Source: Angiostrongylus vasorum (taxonomy: Eukaryota; Nematoda; Chromadorea; Rhabditida; Metastrongylidae). From it: a stretch of DNA of 64,000 nt. The DNA is taken from positions 4,249,501-4,313,500 of the forward strand of contig JADANN010000099.1 in the NCBI GenBank assembly GCA_018806985.1, given 5' to 3'. The notes below the pieces were generated by a model. That model saw nothing but the letters and a program-made list of their open reading frames with translations, did no database searches and was not told the DNA's origin. Made by a program: the position numbers and the translations under genes. Positions 36,021 through 47,097 of this stretch are shown piece after piece (within the stretch, counting starts at the first letter, position 1; every line of letters begins with the position of its first letter).

Positions 36021-36595
36021 TAGTAGAGAAGGCTAAAAGATAAGCCTGAATTGATTGTTGAAAGGTCAACGGTTTCCGCTTTGCTTGTCTGATTTAACGG
36101 ACCTCCCAGCGCTTTGTAATGCAACGGAGAGTTGTTGTGATACTTCAATCACGTCAAGAGTTCTACGCACACACACAGAGCACACAGCATATCTTCTGAA
36201 ATAGAATCGTTACACGCAACATCTGGTTGGAATGTGCAGGTCAAGCTTCCTAAAGCTACCATATCTTCGAGTTCCAAAGAAATGCACATCGATTGTGAAA
36301 TAGGGCTAGAGCAGTGATATAATAAGAAGGAGAGACGACAGACGATAGAAAAAAACTAGGATGTTCACTCCAGGGGTATGTGAGCGTCCTCTAAGAGGAC
36401 TACCTACGAAAGAGGCGAATGGTTTGTTGCTGGGACCAACCGACTACTTTCACAGCTGAAAACGCTTTGTTCAGAAGAAGGTGTATTTACAGGCGTCCGA
36501 AAGCGACGCAAAGAAACGAAAAAATGTTCTGAAATCCTCAGTACTTGTGAAGTGGAGCCATTGACGTATTCAAGTGAGCAAGTATACTCCTAATA
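36021..36595. other. No recognised feature
   Basis: No feature I can support. Confidence 0.4.
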
Positions 36596-36735
36596 GGGCA
36601 CGTGTAACATAGTGTTGGAGGTGTGTTTCAATACACGCGTTGGTTTGACTCCGCAGCTCGGTAAACCAAACCCCCTACCCCTCCAGGATTGGTGAACCGA
36701 AACCATACTTATCTAGCAAAAAACACTGACGAATT
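36596..36735 (+). repeat. SINE1, degenerate 5' half
   Basis: Head GGGCACGTGTAACATAGTG, B-box-like TTGGTTTGACTCCGC and core remnant AAACCAAACCCCCTACCCC with CCAGGATTGGTGAACC. The tail is lost. Confidence 0.5.
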
Positions 36736-36781
36736 GTAGGTCTCTTCAAGATATATCAATGGACCTCCATATACCAAACAT

Positions 36782-36815
36782 ACATACACCTTCGTGATAC
36801 ATACACCTTCGTGAT
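36782..36815. repeat. Perfect 17-bp tandem duplication
   Basis: ACATACACCTTCGTGAT occurs twice in direct succession. Confidence 0.9.
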
Positions 36816-37084
36816 GATTTGATTTAATAGAACCAAATGTGGCAACCCCTACAAGACTAATCAACGCTTAACGTTGTTAATCACTCATTTTCATAACATA
36901 TGAACGAGTTTTATCCGACTCTTTGCAATTGGAACGCTAAAACCCCTCAAATGAGAGAACGAGATCGTAAGAATGAGGAATAACTAGATTTCAGTTCAGA
37001 TTTTAATTTGGTCACAGTAACGAAATTGCCGATGCTGGAGTGGTCTAGTTACAGTCATTATGTACATATATTTTTTTTTACTTA

Positions 37085-37428
37085 ATATGGCCCGTCTTCA
37101 CATCTACTGTGCGGATCTGAGCACTTCTCACATTCGATTCGTTTCCTCGCATCCATTGTTCACGAAGATCTTCCAACTTTTACGTGTGGCATCGGTTGCT
37201 GCTTGAGGATTTTTCATGTCATCTTGAATGTCGTAGAATGCTCGTCGAGCAATTCTCCTTGGATTGTTCCCAACTGGATTCCAGCAAGTGATTATTTTCC
37301 CAGACAAGTCCGGTACCAATTTCCCGACCTCGGAGAGATCAGAGATTTGGTTGGCCCGGAGCAGAATCGAACTAGCACCATGCTCGTGATAACGGACATC
37401 ACTACCACTGTGCTATCCGCCCTCTTAT
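37085..37428 (-). repeat. SINE2, full-length copy
   Basis: In plus-strand reading the tail (CTGTGCGGATCTGAGCACTT, CACGAAGATCTTCCAAC) is followed by the core (GACAAGTCCGGTACCAATTT). The B box (GCAGAATCGAACTAGC) and a head ending CTATCCGCCC follow. Boundaries are clear. Confidence 0.85.
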
Positions 37429-38089
37429 ATATAACCCATCCACTGTGGATCACAAATATGAAGTCTGCTCTTCTGGAATTATCTATGAAAAAATGCTTAA
37501 ATATAGCACAGCCAAATTCTGAACTGGAGTGCCTTTCTTTATTGAGCTGAACAGTGAAGAAAAAAAACAAAGAAAGGGTACCTTAGGCATAGCACTAAAC
37601 CGGAGCTTAAGTGATTTTGCTCCTTGTATTATATAATTTCGACGGAACATCCACTTTTTGTCGTCTTTATTTCTATAAGTACTTCGTGACGAAGTCTGGT
37701 TCGCAGAGCGACAGTAAACATTCTAATGAAAGTACCAACAGTTCACATTATATGAGTGCATTCAGAAATCTCATATCCTAATCAGCGCTGTATCTACTGA
37801 AGGCGTTTGCCACGAAAAATATGCAGAGCTTGAGAATGTTCCCAGTTCCCTCGCACGGAGTTTAATGGCAAAGTACTCATATACTCGTTTAACCACATTT
37901 TCTTCGATCCATGGTCTTTCTAGTTATTGTAATAGGACATAAACTCAAGAGTGGTCGAAGAAAAAAGCCAGCGGTTACGAGATAAGGCTTGAGCATATCT
38001 TATATAACAATGATGGAACTTTCACGAACCTTCGTAAGAGGTCTCCAGCCAGCTAGTTAGAATGGTACTTAGTGTGCTACCAGGTGACG
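37429..38089. other. No recognised feature
   Basis: AT-rich, nothing identified. Confidence 0.4.
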
Positions 38090-38290
38090 CACAGTGAGTT
38101 ATATGCGGATGAAAAGCAACCTTATCCTTTCTTAAGACGGAAAAACCAATGGTCGGAATTCTAAAAAAAGTCCTAGAGGGGCGTATCTTATCAGACAAAA
38201 TGGAGAGAACACAATGACACCACTTGCGACTGCTCGAGGTACACGACAGTCATCGAGAGGCAGGCGATGTAGGAAGTACAACTAGTCTTT
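38090..38290 (+). pseudogene. Possible RTE C-terminal fragment
   Basis: Conceptual reading KKVLEGRILSDKMERTQWHH resembles the block TKSLEERCDARRVPRASRTH with WATLARDR after it at the RTE-I C-terminus. The similarity is short and interrupted, so this is tentative. Confidence 0.3.
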
Positions 38291-39299
38291 TAGCACACAA
38301 ATATTCCTCTGTAAGACGACTTTTAAAATGAAATATAAATCCAACTCCAAAAAAAAACATAAGCGAAAATCCTTCGTACACGGCTATTCTACCTCCATCA
38401 TATACAAAACTTAAAAAAGGGCACCAAACACCGTTATTTACGAATCCCGAGAGATGCGCGCAGCATAGACTTTCCTCTCACTTTGAGAGGACTCTTGATT
38501 CAGCATACCACACTTCGGCTAACATTATACAGAAAACAAATGGTTGACATGTATTTGCATGCCACTTTTTGTTGCTATTCGTCAACTTATACACACCACA
38601 AGTGAATAATGCTCTGTGGTCTTGGTGTGATGTGAAAATTACCGTGAAAGAAGGTAGTGCGGTGGCTAGTAATCCGTAGATGAACTCCACTATCGAAAAA
38701 GTTGGTAGAATCTGGAGCAAACTGGGACTAAATGAATGGAAACAAAACAAAATTGGTCCAATGCTGAAAACCTTTGAGATAAGAAACAACAACTGTTGGG
38801 ATCCACAGATTTGTAGCCATGGATCCAATCCACACATCATCATCTAACCGAAGACGATTGTGATATTCACTTATATGTATTACTCTTCAATACATTATTC
38901 TTCATTTGGTTGAAGCACACTATAAGACCATAACTGCACAAAGAGAGTAGTGACATTCACGTCCATTTCATAAGCACAACTCATTGTTCACAAGGTGGAA
39001 ATTATGACAAATTTATTTAGAACGTACATAGAGGGATTAACAGAATCGACCAAAAGCCAATGCTAACTAAAAGTCCATACAAAAAGTTTTTAAAAAAAAA
39101 CGATGCTAGAAAGTGATTAACAATGAAAATCAGAACTCATCCACCCAGCAGCCACAAAAAAGATAACGATGAAAAGCAAAATAGATTGACAGCGATTTCA
39201 CAAATGTCGCACGATCATACAAAGGAAGGAATAAGAGTGCGTAGAAAATGTAGTAATACCAAATTGCAGTCCTATTCAAACGGTATGTCCTGAACAATT
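38291..39299. other. No recognised feature
   Basis: A 121-codon minus-strand frame (38478-38843) is rich in Phe, Leu and Ser but shows no domain; I leave it uncalled. Confidence 0.4.
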
Positions 39300-39341
39300 C
39301 ATATACATATATATGCATATATATACGTGTATACATATATA

Positions 39342-39403
<62 letters not shown>
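39300..39403. repeat. Long TA microsatellite
   Basis: About 100 bases of mostly TA with ATATATGCATATAT variants at the left end; the longest such run in the window. Confidence 0.95.
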
Positions 39404-39404
<1 letters not shown>

Positions 39405-40216
39405 CGGCCACAGAACTTGAGCTTAATATGAAAAGTGTGCCGGTATTTGCAAGAAGGCGCATAATATAACGCACTGTGGGAACCGACATGAATAGGTAAA
39501 AGAGTCAATAAAATGACTTTCGTGTCATAAAACTCTACACTAGTCCACTGTCACAAAAAGAATTTGGCATGTTACTGCGTCCTTTACTAGCTTACTTGAC
39601 TGCCGTTCTGGAAGAAATCGAATGGCAATGCAGCAAAACTCTCCATTATATGTCCTGCGACTGTAGTTGAGACACGAAGTTGGAGGAACGCTCTAGAATG
39701 GCGATTACGGGGCTCCACAGAGACTCTATAAGCATTCCGCACACCAATAAATACAAACATCATAGATTACGGGATAAGGGAACAAGTGGAAGAAGTTCTA
39801 CGATCCGCTTGAAATGTGTGAGCTACCTGAATATCTAGTAGTTCTAACAATTTCTCCCACTACGACATTTTCACACAAGGAATAGAATTTTTCTGCTCCA
39901 AAGAACAAAGCGATCCCATTCGCTACCTGAGGGCATTGTAAACAAACACTCCTTGATTTCTAGACAGAAACTCTCTTTACTTCGCACATCGCATAATAAG
40001 TTTCACAGAAATTTAAGGACATATAAACTACTAGTCGAATAGCTTAACAGCTAAACGTCTGCATTAATAACCTTAAACATAATTTAGAAAGGGAAAGATA
40101 TGCCCCCTTAATAAAGGTTAGAATGGCTTAAGAACGAGAAATTTTAAACAAATGCAATCCTAAAAATAATCACCTCGCTACACTTGTTATTCCAATTGTA
40201 ATGTTTTCAGTGATGA
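39404..40216. other. No recognised feature; 3' flank of the bZIP gene
   Basis: Downstream of the minus-strand stop at 40217. I saw no standard AATAAA on the minus strand close to the stop, so the transcript end is not placed. Confidence 0.4.
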
Positions 40217-40330
40217 TCACTGCTTCGCCATACTCCCTAGTATCTTCTTTCTAAGACATTCTATTTCATCTTGCAGACGTGCAGCTTCAATTTGTAGATA
40301 TAAGTTGCGCTTTTCTAGTCGATCGTGCTC
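40217..40330 (-). CDS. atf-4: bZIP gene, last exon: leucine zipper and stop
   Basis: 38 codons including the TGA. The acceptor is TGTTTTAG directly before GAG. Heptad residues L, L, I, L, I, L and I occur through LEKRN, YLQIE, RLQDE, IECLR and KKIL, and the protein ends GSMAKQ. It is not in any long unspliced frame, so it is easy to miss. The phase (0) matches the donor at 45193. Length and spacing of the zipper match ATF4/5 proteins. Confidence 0.85.
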   Translation of the reverse strand, partial: EHDRLEKRNLYLQIEAARLQDEIECLRKKILGSMAKQ

Positions 40331-43300
40331 CTAAAACAATGATATTTTCCAGCTTTAGAACTATAGTGCCATCATTAAAAGTCAATTAGTTTGGGAACAA
40401 CGTAAAATATAATCAATCTATAGCACAATAAATTCGCGAAAACATTATTTGCTCGGTAAGTAGCGATAAAAGGGCAAAGCCCTCGGCGTAGATCAATCCC
40501 TGAGAGATGCCCCATCCATTCTTAACTAAGCATCGTTTGGAGGTGACTGGATGCACATCTGGCCTTTACAATAACTCGCGGTGGCCTACCGATGTATTGA
40601 ACCAGTGCTGTTATTCTCCGAAATAAGTCTGGTACCAATGTGCCGACCCTGAAGGGATGGAGGGCTTGGTGCGCTAGGGGCACGGGGATCGATCCCATGT
40701 GTGTGTTGCAGGCCGTCTCCGACCACTGCGCCACAAGCGCCCTTCTAGCGATATAGTGCTTTAATAACTAGTGTAATTGGAGGCTGACGACTCTGATAAT
40801 GGACTAGATATCATGGCACCGCTTTAAGGATTATTAAATCTCAAGAGCCCAGTGTGCTAATATACATAATTTACCACATTATTCCCTTCTTTCTAAAAAA
40901 TGGCAAGATATTGACAGGGCAAAATAGTTTAAAATTATTCCGCGAATATTTGGAAAACAGTAAAGTTAAATCTTAAAACCAATCGGTTTCAATCCACATT
41001 TTCTGGTTATTTACATTTATAATTCTCTACATATCTTCTACATATCCTTTTAATAATTTCAGGACTTCATCAAAACCCTATAATACCATGGCCGTTTTCT
41101 TTCGGGATGAAAGTTAAACTGCAGTCAGTTTTCACCACCCGTATGATATCTCACCTTCAAAAGAGCACGTCCTACACTGTCATTCGGTAAGTGCGACCGA
41201 AGGGACCTTCGTAACTATCCAATAATTCAGTAATTTTTTTTTTTGATGAGCAAACATGGTCAAGCTGTCTCAACTTTTACTTACCGCCTTTTCCTTTTCT
41301 TGGAAAGATACGATGCGAAATACAACCACAATGAAGCTGAGATATGAGATGAGAATAAGAACCTGAACTTGGCTTCGAACCCGCGATTACACTTACCATG
41401 TGCCATCTACTATACCAACAAAGGCCCTTGATTTGCCTTTCTCTCAGCCACTTTTTTACTCCAACAGTTTATTTTTAGCGTTGCTATGGAAAAAGGATAG
41501 ACAGTAGTTAGAAGTTAAGGCATTGTGGTTCTGACCGCAGTTCCATCTTAATGAGTTCAATGCCGATCTGTTCTCTCCAGATCATTCCCGTTGACAGGTT
41601 ATCGCTGACTGCACAGGTAAAGTAGGAAGCAAACCCATAGAAAAGCGAAGCACGTGACTCGGCTAGCGCAGTGGATAGCACGTGAGCTCTCGACAAGGAT
41701 AATCGCGGGTGCGAAAGCTAACTGAGGTTCCGAGTTTTGCTCATATCTCAGAATCCTTGAGATTATATTTCACATTCAAACTGTATCTCAGATCATAAAA
41801 GATAAAAGATATGAAAAAGTGTTTAACAACGTTGAAACGAACGAAATCCTCCAAGAGCTACAACATTGCTCCCAGCGCTCTATTACACATCAGTGAAGTA
41901 CTTCAACCATGTAGTGGTAAACAACGCACAACCAGTGGAAACAAGCAGTGGGGCGGTTGAACAATGTTTTCTGAAACTTAACCGACACACACGACAGATA
42001 GCCGGAATGTACAGTTCACTTTACACCTCAGATATGTCTCCCATCTTCGAAACCCAGCAAAACATGAATATACACACATGACAAGTCGCAAATAGGCTGA
42101 TCCAATACTAAGAAAAACAGATGACAAATGGATGGAAAAAACAATGTAGTAAAATCCAAAATAATGCAAATAACCCCTCCATCGACCACCCAAACCATGG
42201 GCGGACGTTTTTGTTGCTTACAATCTGCATCCCGAGATAATAACAACTGTTCATGGAATGTGCTTCGCAGACGCCACCTTATTTGAAATAGACCACCACA
42301 ATGAACGATAACTGCGCTAGACGGAAATCAATGTAAGATGTGCCTAAACAAGTAAGTTTATATCCTTCCATTAATTACATGCTTCAGCTGAGACACACCA
42401 CAAGTACTGCAAAAGGAAGCACAAACAACTAATGGGTAAAGGTTTAATTTCAAAAGCTTGAATTACGTTAACGTCAAATAGAGTCAGTTCAGCGATGAGT
42501 GAAATACTGTTGTGCCTCATAATCAGTTGGTCTTCGATGGCAATAAATCAGGAGTGGGTTCACAAATGCACTTCAAATTACAGGACATACACATCTCCAT
42601 CGACCACTTATAGACAGTTATCATAAGGTTGTGAATGGAATCAAAAGATTCCCGAAAAACGACTATCATGGAAACCCATAAGTACTGGAGAAATTAAAAG
42701 ATTTATCGTCCCAGTCTTGAGATGGGAACTGCTGGACGGTTTCGGCTCAAATGTTGTTGGAGTTAGTCTTTTTAAAGCCGAATATAGAACGACACACAAA
42801 GTTGAAACGTTGTTGGCTCACATCCATTTCAGAGACAATGCAAACTGTAGTACCAGGGATGACAAGTTATACAAGACCAGACCAGTTATCGAGCTTGTTA
42901 ATACTCTAGCGACGAATTATCTAGGGTTTGTTGTGGACTGGACGACGTCTAATGATCAGCCTTTATAGAGTTGCTGGTTTGAAAATAAACAATAGTTCTT
43001 CTTGATAACTAGAGGGCTTCGCGAGTTGTGAACATGAAGGGGTTGTAGAAAAGGCTTTGCTCTGTAGTTCTGTGGGTATTGAACGATCTTTGTGACACTA
43101 TTTACTATATGTTTCTATAATATATCAAATAAACGCATCACTGGCAGCGCTTAGAAGTGTCCTGCAATCTATAGGCTTTAAGCTCAGTATTTTTTATCCC
43201 CGCACACTCCGTATGACAACTATCATTTACTATGACAAATAGAATTTGAATGGTTTTCTACGTGTACAGTACATGTATTTCATATGTATAGTATTGAAAT

Positions 43301-46300
43301 GTATAAATTCCCTGCATATTTCTAAGTACTGAAGATGGCTTTTCCCCACCAACGCCAAAAGCAACACCCGTGTTCTGCAAGCCATGAATTGATAACAAAA
43401 AGTGTAGGAAAATAGTTTTGTGTGTTAAAATAAATCATCTGAAAGAAATAGATTCCTATATGTGTTATACTGACCACTACCGCAAACCCATTATGAACAT
43501 CCATCTACAGGTGTCACTCACCGCCAGTGTCAATAAAAATTCTCAGGGAGACTACAGATCCGATAGAAACGCGTTTATCGACAACTCCCTCGTGCCGCTT
43601 AAAGAGAGCTGAAGTCCACCAATATACCTACCTGGTTACAGAGACCCTCCCAACGGTTTACGGATTTATTGTGGCTGGGAGGTGTTCCTGTGTGTCGAGC
43701 TGCGATGTACAGCGATGGATTCGTCCCTGCGACATAGCCTCCGAAGCCGAGGAGTCCGGCGTTTTCATCAAGAAGCCTAGCTAAGAGTAAGCTGATGCCA
43801 GGATCATCACCGTCTTGGTATCAAATCGCATGGTGGCAAATCTCCCTCTGATCCACAAGGGTTGCGACTGCCTGTGGTGGTGACGACTTGGGGCAGACCT
43901 TGGCCAGGCTGACCTAGGGACTGCAGGAGCGGCTAGACTATCAAAACTCCGAAAGAACGGAAATTACAATTATGCTGAGGGCCGCACAACCAGTGAAGAC
44001 GGGTCATCCTAGTATCCAAATAAGTTACAGAGACGTCCCCAATTAACGCATAGAGGATCTATTGCCGCAATGTGCAAAAGATTTCAATGCATAGGTTCAA
44101 CGTTCAAGTCTATTTGAGTTTATCCGCAACAGTTAACAGTGTCTCCAGCATCAGGTAGCCATGCTTTCAAAGACAGCTAGAAAATGATTATGGTAAGAAC
44201 TCAAAACCTATTGGCATCGACAACACTAAACGTAACCAATGAAGCAAATAATTGATTAAATGACTGCAGTAATACTTACAAGAAGTGCAAAATTAAAGGT
44301 TATGAAACAATCGCAATGGTTGTCAATAGTGTACAAACGATAAAATAAATAAAGCTCTCGGCGTTGATCAATCCCTGAGGGATGCTCCATGAATTCGACT
44401 TCATTAAACACAGTTTGGAGATAATTGAATGCATATCTGGCCTTTACAATGACTCGCGGTGGCCTACCGATGTATCGAGCCAGTGCTGCTATCCTCCCAG
44501 ACAAGTCTGGTACCAATATGCCGACACCGAAGAGACGAAAGGCTTGGTGGGCCATGGGCGCTGGGATCGATTCCACGTGTTTGTTGCATGGCATCTCCGA
44601 TCACTGCGTGACACGAACCCCTAGTGTAGCCACTAGTGTATAATAGTGTTTAACAAATGTAAATCGTAAAACTTCCAGATAGTAAAATAAAACTTATTTG
44701 AACACGATGGAGTTAACATATAATGCTCACAAAGAAGCAGTGTGGAAGCATACAGATGAGTGAACCTTCTATGCGTGCACCAGAATAATTTAGCACCTTC
44801 ACCATCCCCAAGTCTTATCGCATTAAAAATCACCTCTAGGTCGAAACAGTTCCTTGCAAATTGTAAAGTGTAGGGAACAACTTTTTTCGAACAACATCAG
44901 ATGCCTATGTGGCGGGAAAACTATCGACCGAGGAAAAAAGTGCTACGAAAAACTCTGATTGGAAGAAGAAATCACAGGAAATTATGTAATTGGAAACCAT
45001 TTCATGGCAACCCAGTAGTAATCATCTCACATCGTTACAAATGTGCTAATAAAGTTCAATATGCGATAAGAAATGCCTGCCTAAAAGTTGAAAGCTTAAA
45101 TTGTTTTAGACCAGATTTTTTTCACGCATCGTCGGTAGCGCATTAGTAATAAGAAAACTAGTGGGAATGTTCACCAAAACATTTAAGGCTCACTTCTTTA
45201 TCAGCATCCTTGGAACACTTTTGTTTCTGACGATATCTCTGGGCAGCGATTCTGTTCTGCTCTCTTTTTCTTTTGTTAATTTCTTCAATGCTCATATTTG
45301 CCAGGGTAACTCCAGTTGCTCGTTTTGGCTTTGGTGTGTACGAGGTGTTGAGCAATGTCCTCTTTCGATCGGGTTTTTCTTCAACTGCCTGTAGAACTAC
45401 CTTGTACTCTTTGCCATCCCCACCTACGATAGTCACAGGTTGGTCGATAGCAAGGGTTATGACGGGTGCAGCAGATTTATCAATGGTGGTATCCGCAGAA
45501 TTTACGCTAGCCTAAAAAAAAGGCATGTAGCCAGCAACAAAAGCGTACACCTCCACTGATCCGGTTTGAAATCTGGTCATAAAATTTCCTCCGGACATGT
45601 TCATAAATTTTCTCAGTACCAAAAAGATTAAGGTGCACAGTATAATTGAAATGAGCATTCTTTAATAGCTTAAATTCATTAGTTCGAAAGCGTCAAATTA
45701 GCAGCCCAAACGGTGGCGCAAGAAAGAACAAACAGACTCTAATAAAAGGATAAAAAGCTCTTATCGTTGATCAATTACTGAAGGATGCGCCATGCATTTG
45801 ACTTCAGTGGAGGTTATTGAATGCATATCTGGCCTTTACAATGACTGGCGGTGGCCTACCGATGTATCGAGCCAGTGCTACTATCCACCCAGACAAATCT
45901 GATACCAATTTGCCGACGCCGGAGGCACAGAAGGCTTGGTGAGCCAGGGGGGGACCGATCTCTTGTGTATTGCAGGGTGCCTCCAACTCCTGTGCTACAC
46001 GTGCGCATCCTATGTTCTAATACATTGAATAATTTCAACTCCAAAGACTGAAACAGTCACCGTTTGAAAAGCACTGCATGCTCTTTCTGCACCGATTTCT
46101 GCTTTCACGCTTTCGTAGATGTCGTCGATGAATGAGAAGTCCGGTTCGCCCTCGAGCTGTGAAGACTGTTGTGAAGAATACGAAGCTACAGATCCTTGAA
46201 AATATCGGGTAATACGACCTCGCACTTCTTTTCAGACCACGTAGTGGGCAATCTTCTTGTTAATTTCAAGTAGCTCATAAAAATCGAAAACACTGCTTTG

Positions 46301-47079
46301 AGAAATGATTCACATATTCGTGACCTTTTTCAGATCACTAAAAGAAACTATCAAACTAAACGAATTTCCGACCATCTTTTCCATAAGCGATATCTGCTCC
46401 GAAATCATCAATGTTGTGAGAGCATATCAGGTGCGAGTAGTCCAAAGTGAGATCAGGAATGCCAAGTTTACCATCCGTACAGTTTGTGACGTGCTCGGGT
46501 AGTAGAGGTGGTTTTACAACGCTGTCAGATTGACTATGAGAAAAGGAGGGCACTCTAGATGTAGTTTGAGGTTCTCGGTCATAATGATGAGGAAGAGGGC
46601 TGCTGAGTTGATGTCCGTCCGACGTGTGTTTAGAAAGTGGAGTAAAAAATGCTGCACACAGAAAAACGTTTAACGAAATTTTGAACTCTAAAACTGGTCT
46701 TGACTCTGCAAAAGGTTAATTGACCAACCTGCCGCCCAGCACGGAAGTGGGGGATACAATTCGAGGACGATCTTGCGATAATATTACAGCGCCCTGATCC
46801 ACAACCAAAGCAGGACGGGGATAGTCCAGACTAGAAAAGGAAATCATGTATTTTCAAAAGAATAAAATGGATTGAAGATGAAACATGCAGCAGACAAACC
46901 AAGCTAACCGAGGTGATGCTTTGCATGGAGTCGACAGTGAGGTCGAAGTCGTCGATAGTCGAGACGGCGATGGCTGGTGCCCACTTAAAAACACACTTTC
47001 CTTCTTTACCAAACGTACTGTAGGGACGAACACCAGCTCGTCGACGCTGATCGCGCTCAGTCCATTCCTGAACTCACGG
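40217..47079 (-). CDS. atf-4: ATF4-type bZIP transcription factor, multi-exon gene (5' end unresolved)
   Basis: Encodes a nuclear leucine-zipper factor of the ATF4/ATF5 family, which in animals drives stress-responsive (integrated stress response) transcription. The diagnostic part is in two exons: the basic region reads EQNRIAAQRYRQKQK with the conserved N, A, A and R spacing. The zipper starts EHDRLEKRNLYLQIEAARLQ. Joined in phase 0 they align without gaps to the family, where ATF4 has an EQNK..RYRQKKR basic region and a zipper beginning ECKELEKKN. Further exons at 46061-46194, about 46373-46602, 46729-46830 and 46909-47079 keep one frame and give a Ser/Pro-rich, acidic N-terminal part suited to transactivation. 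No start codon lies in frame in these exons, so at least one upstream exon exists. Introns carry many transposon relics. The symbol follows the nematode ATF4 orthologue and is inferred from the bZIP alone. Confidence 0.75.
40464..40743 (-). repeat. SINE1 copy in the zipper intron
   Basis: Full family order on the minus strand, with head CGCCACAAGCGCCC and B box GGGATCGATCCC in plus-strand reading. It lies only 133 bases upstream of the zipper exon and in the same orientation as the gene. Confidence 0.85.
41312..41775. repeat. DH element 2, palindromic, in the zipper intron
   Basis: The ends are inverted copies: GCGAAATACAACCACAATGA with AGCTGAGATAT at the left, ATATCTCAG and ATTATATTTCACA at the right. 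Between them lie two tRNA-like modules facing outward. The minus-strand one has B box GGGTTCGAAGCC. The plus-strand one (41650-41720) has A box TAGCGCAGTGGATAGCACG and B-like GGGTGCGAAAGC. The spacer carries GGATAGACAGTAGTTAG and a block found again at 50.9 and 51.9 kb. Confidence 0.7.
41850..42330 (+). pseudogene. RTE-II C-terminal fragment
   Basis: Reads LPALYYTSVKYFNHVV and VEQCFLKLNRHTRQIAGM. This corresponds to the post-RT region of RTE elements (LPALCYAAETWA and ALERCLLKFNRRTQHLAG in this lineage). The downstream part reading MTNGWKKQCSKIQ fits the DDRWTKRTLEWIPR block. It is badly decayed. Confidence 0.6.
42650..42968 (+). pseudogene. piggyBac-type transposase fragment
   Basis: The reading WKPISTGEIKRFIVPVLRWE followed by HIHFRDNANCSTRDDKLYKT and RPVIELVN matches the N-terminal part of the piggyBac DDE transposase domain. 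There a motif of the type W-x-P-x-x-x-x-E-x-K-x-F precedes an HF-x-DN block and D-x-LYK-x-RP. The catalytic Asp residues farther on are absent because the frame ends after TSNDQPL. No TTAA-flanked termini were identified. It is an isolated relic inside the bZIP intron. Confidence 0.7.
42969..43651. other. Intronic sequence, nothing recognised
   Basis: AT-rich part of the zipper intron without a repeat match. Confidence 0.4.
43652..44035 (-). repeat. U1 repeat, long copy
   Basis: Same layout as 13250-13650: CCCAACGGTTTACGG at the left, GTGGTGGTGACGACTTGG in the middle and TCCTAGTATCCAAATAAG at the right. Its counterpart of the 127-codon frame is interrupted. Confidence 0.8.
44340..44622 (-). 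repeat. SINE1 copy in the zipper intron
   Basis: Complete on the minus strand: tail AATAAAGCTCTCGGCGTTG, core CCAGACAAGTCTGGTACCAA, B box GGGATCGATTCC. The head is slightly worn (GTGACACGAACCCC). It is in the gene's orientation. Confidence 0.85.
44623..45193. other. Intronic sequence, nothing recognised
   Basis: First part of the zipper intron in transcript order, beginning at the donor GTGAGC at 45193. Confidence 0.45.
45194..45511 (-). CDS. atf-4: bZIP gene, exon with the basic DNA-binding region
   Basis: A 106-codon exon between a TTTTTTTAG acceptor and a GAA/GTGAGC donor, phase 0 on both sides. It starts ASVNSADTTIDKSA. Residues about 37 to 60 hold a conserved-looking TIVGGDGKEYKVVLQAVEEK stretch. 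The exon ends with NKRKREQNRIAAQRYRQKQK and CSKDADKE. The basic-region N and R that contact DNA are intact. The only in-frame Met lies just before the basic region, which argues for upstream coding exons. Confidence 0.85.
45742..46010 (-). repeat. SINE1 copy in an intron of the bZIP gene
   Basis: Fills about half of the intron between 45511 and 46061. It is missing about 15 bases near the tail and has a worn B box (GGGACCGATCTC). Same strand as the gene. Confidence 0.8.
46061..46194 (-). CDS. atf-4: bZIP gene, internal exon
   Basis: 134 bases from an ATTTTCAAG acceptor to an ACG/GTGACT donor; phase 1 in, phase 0 out. The peptide SVASYSSQQSSQLEGEPDFS is followed by FIDDIYESVKAEIGAE and ends ACSAFQT. 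The acidic and aromatic composition (DFSFIDDIYE) suits an activation segment. The outgoing phase fits the basic-region exon. Confidence 0.65.
46373..46602 (-). CDS. atf-4: bZIP gene, internal exon (borders approximate)
   Basis: The frame reads SPLPHHYDREPQTTSRVPSF, continues through VVKPPLLPEHVTNCTDG, and on to LTLDYSHLI and IDDFGAD. Two donors keep the phase: the stronger GTAAAC after base 46472, or GTCGGA after base 46373, which would include the acidic stretch. For the acceptor, ACTCAG before 46602 or CAGCAG before 46599 fit the preceding exon's phase; a stronger-looking TGTGTGCAG before 46651 does not. Confidence 0.5.
46729..46830 (-). CDS. atf-4: bZIP gene, internal exon
   Basis: 102 bases between a CCTTTTCTAG acceptor and a CAG/GTTGGT donor. 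It reads LDYPRPALVVDQGAVILSQD then RPRIVSPTSVLGG. It receives phase 2 from the upstream exon and passes phase 2 on, which fits the 46602 or 46599 acceptor. Confidence 0.5.
46909..47079 (-). CDS. atf-4: bZIP gene, internal exon (most upstream placed in frame)
   Basis: Acceptor AAAACTGCAG, donor CTCG/GTTAGC. The reading REFRNGLSAISVDELVFVPT and later PSPSRLSTTSTSLSTPCKAS gives a Ser/Thr/Pro-rich segment. There is no in-frame Met. Immediately upstream lies an FB element, so the original 3' end of the preceding intron was altered. Confidence 0.45.
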
Positions 47080-47097
47080 CTGCAGTTTTCAAATCGA

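Noticed and set aside
46061..46651. Using the strong TGTGTGCAG acceptor before 46651 for the internal bZIP exon
   Set aside because: It puts an in-frame stop after seven codons when joined to the 46729 donor; the weaker acceptors near 46600 keep the frame open.
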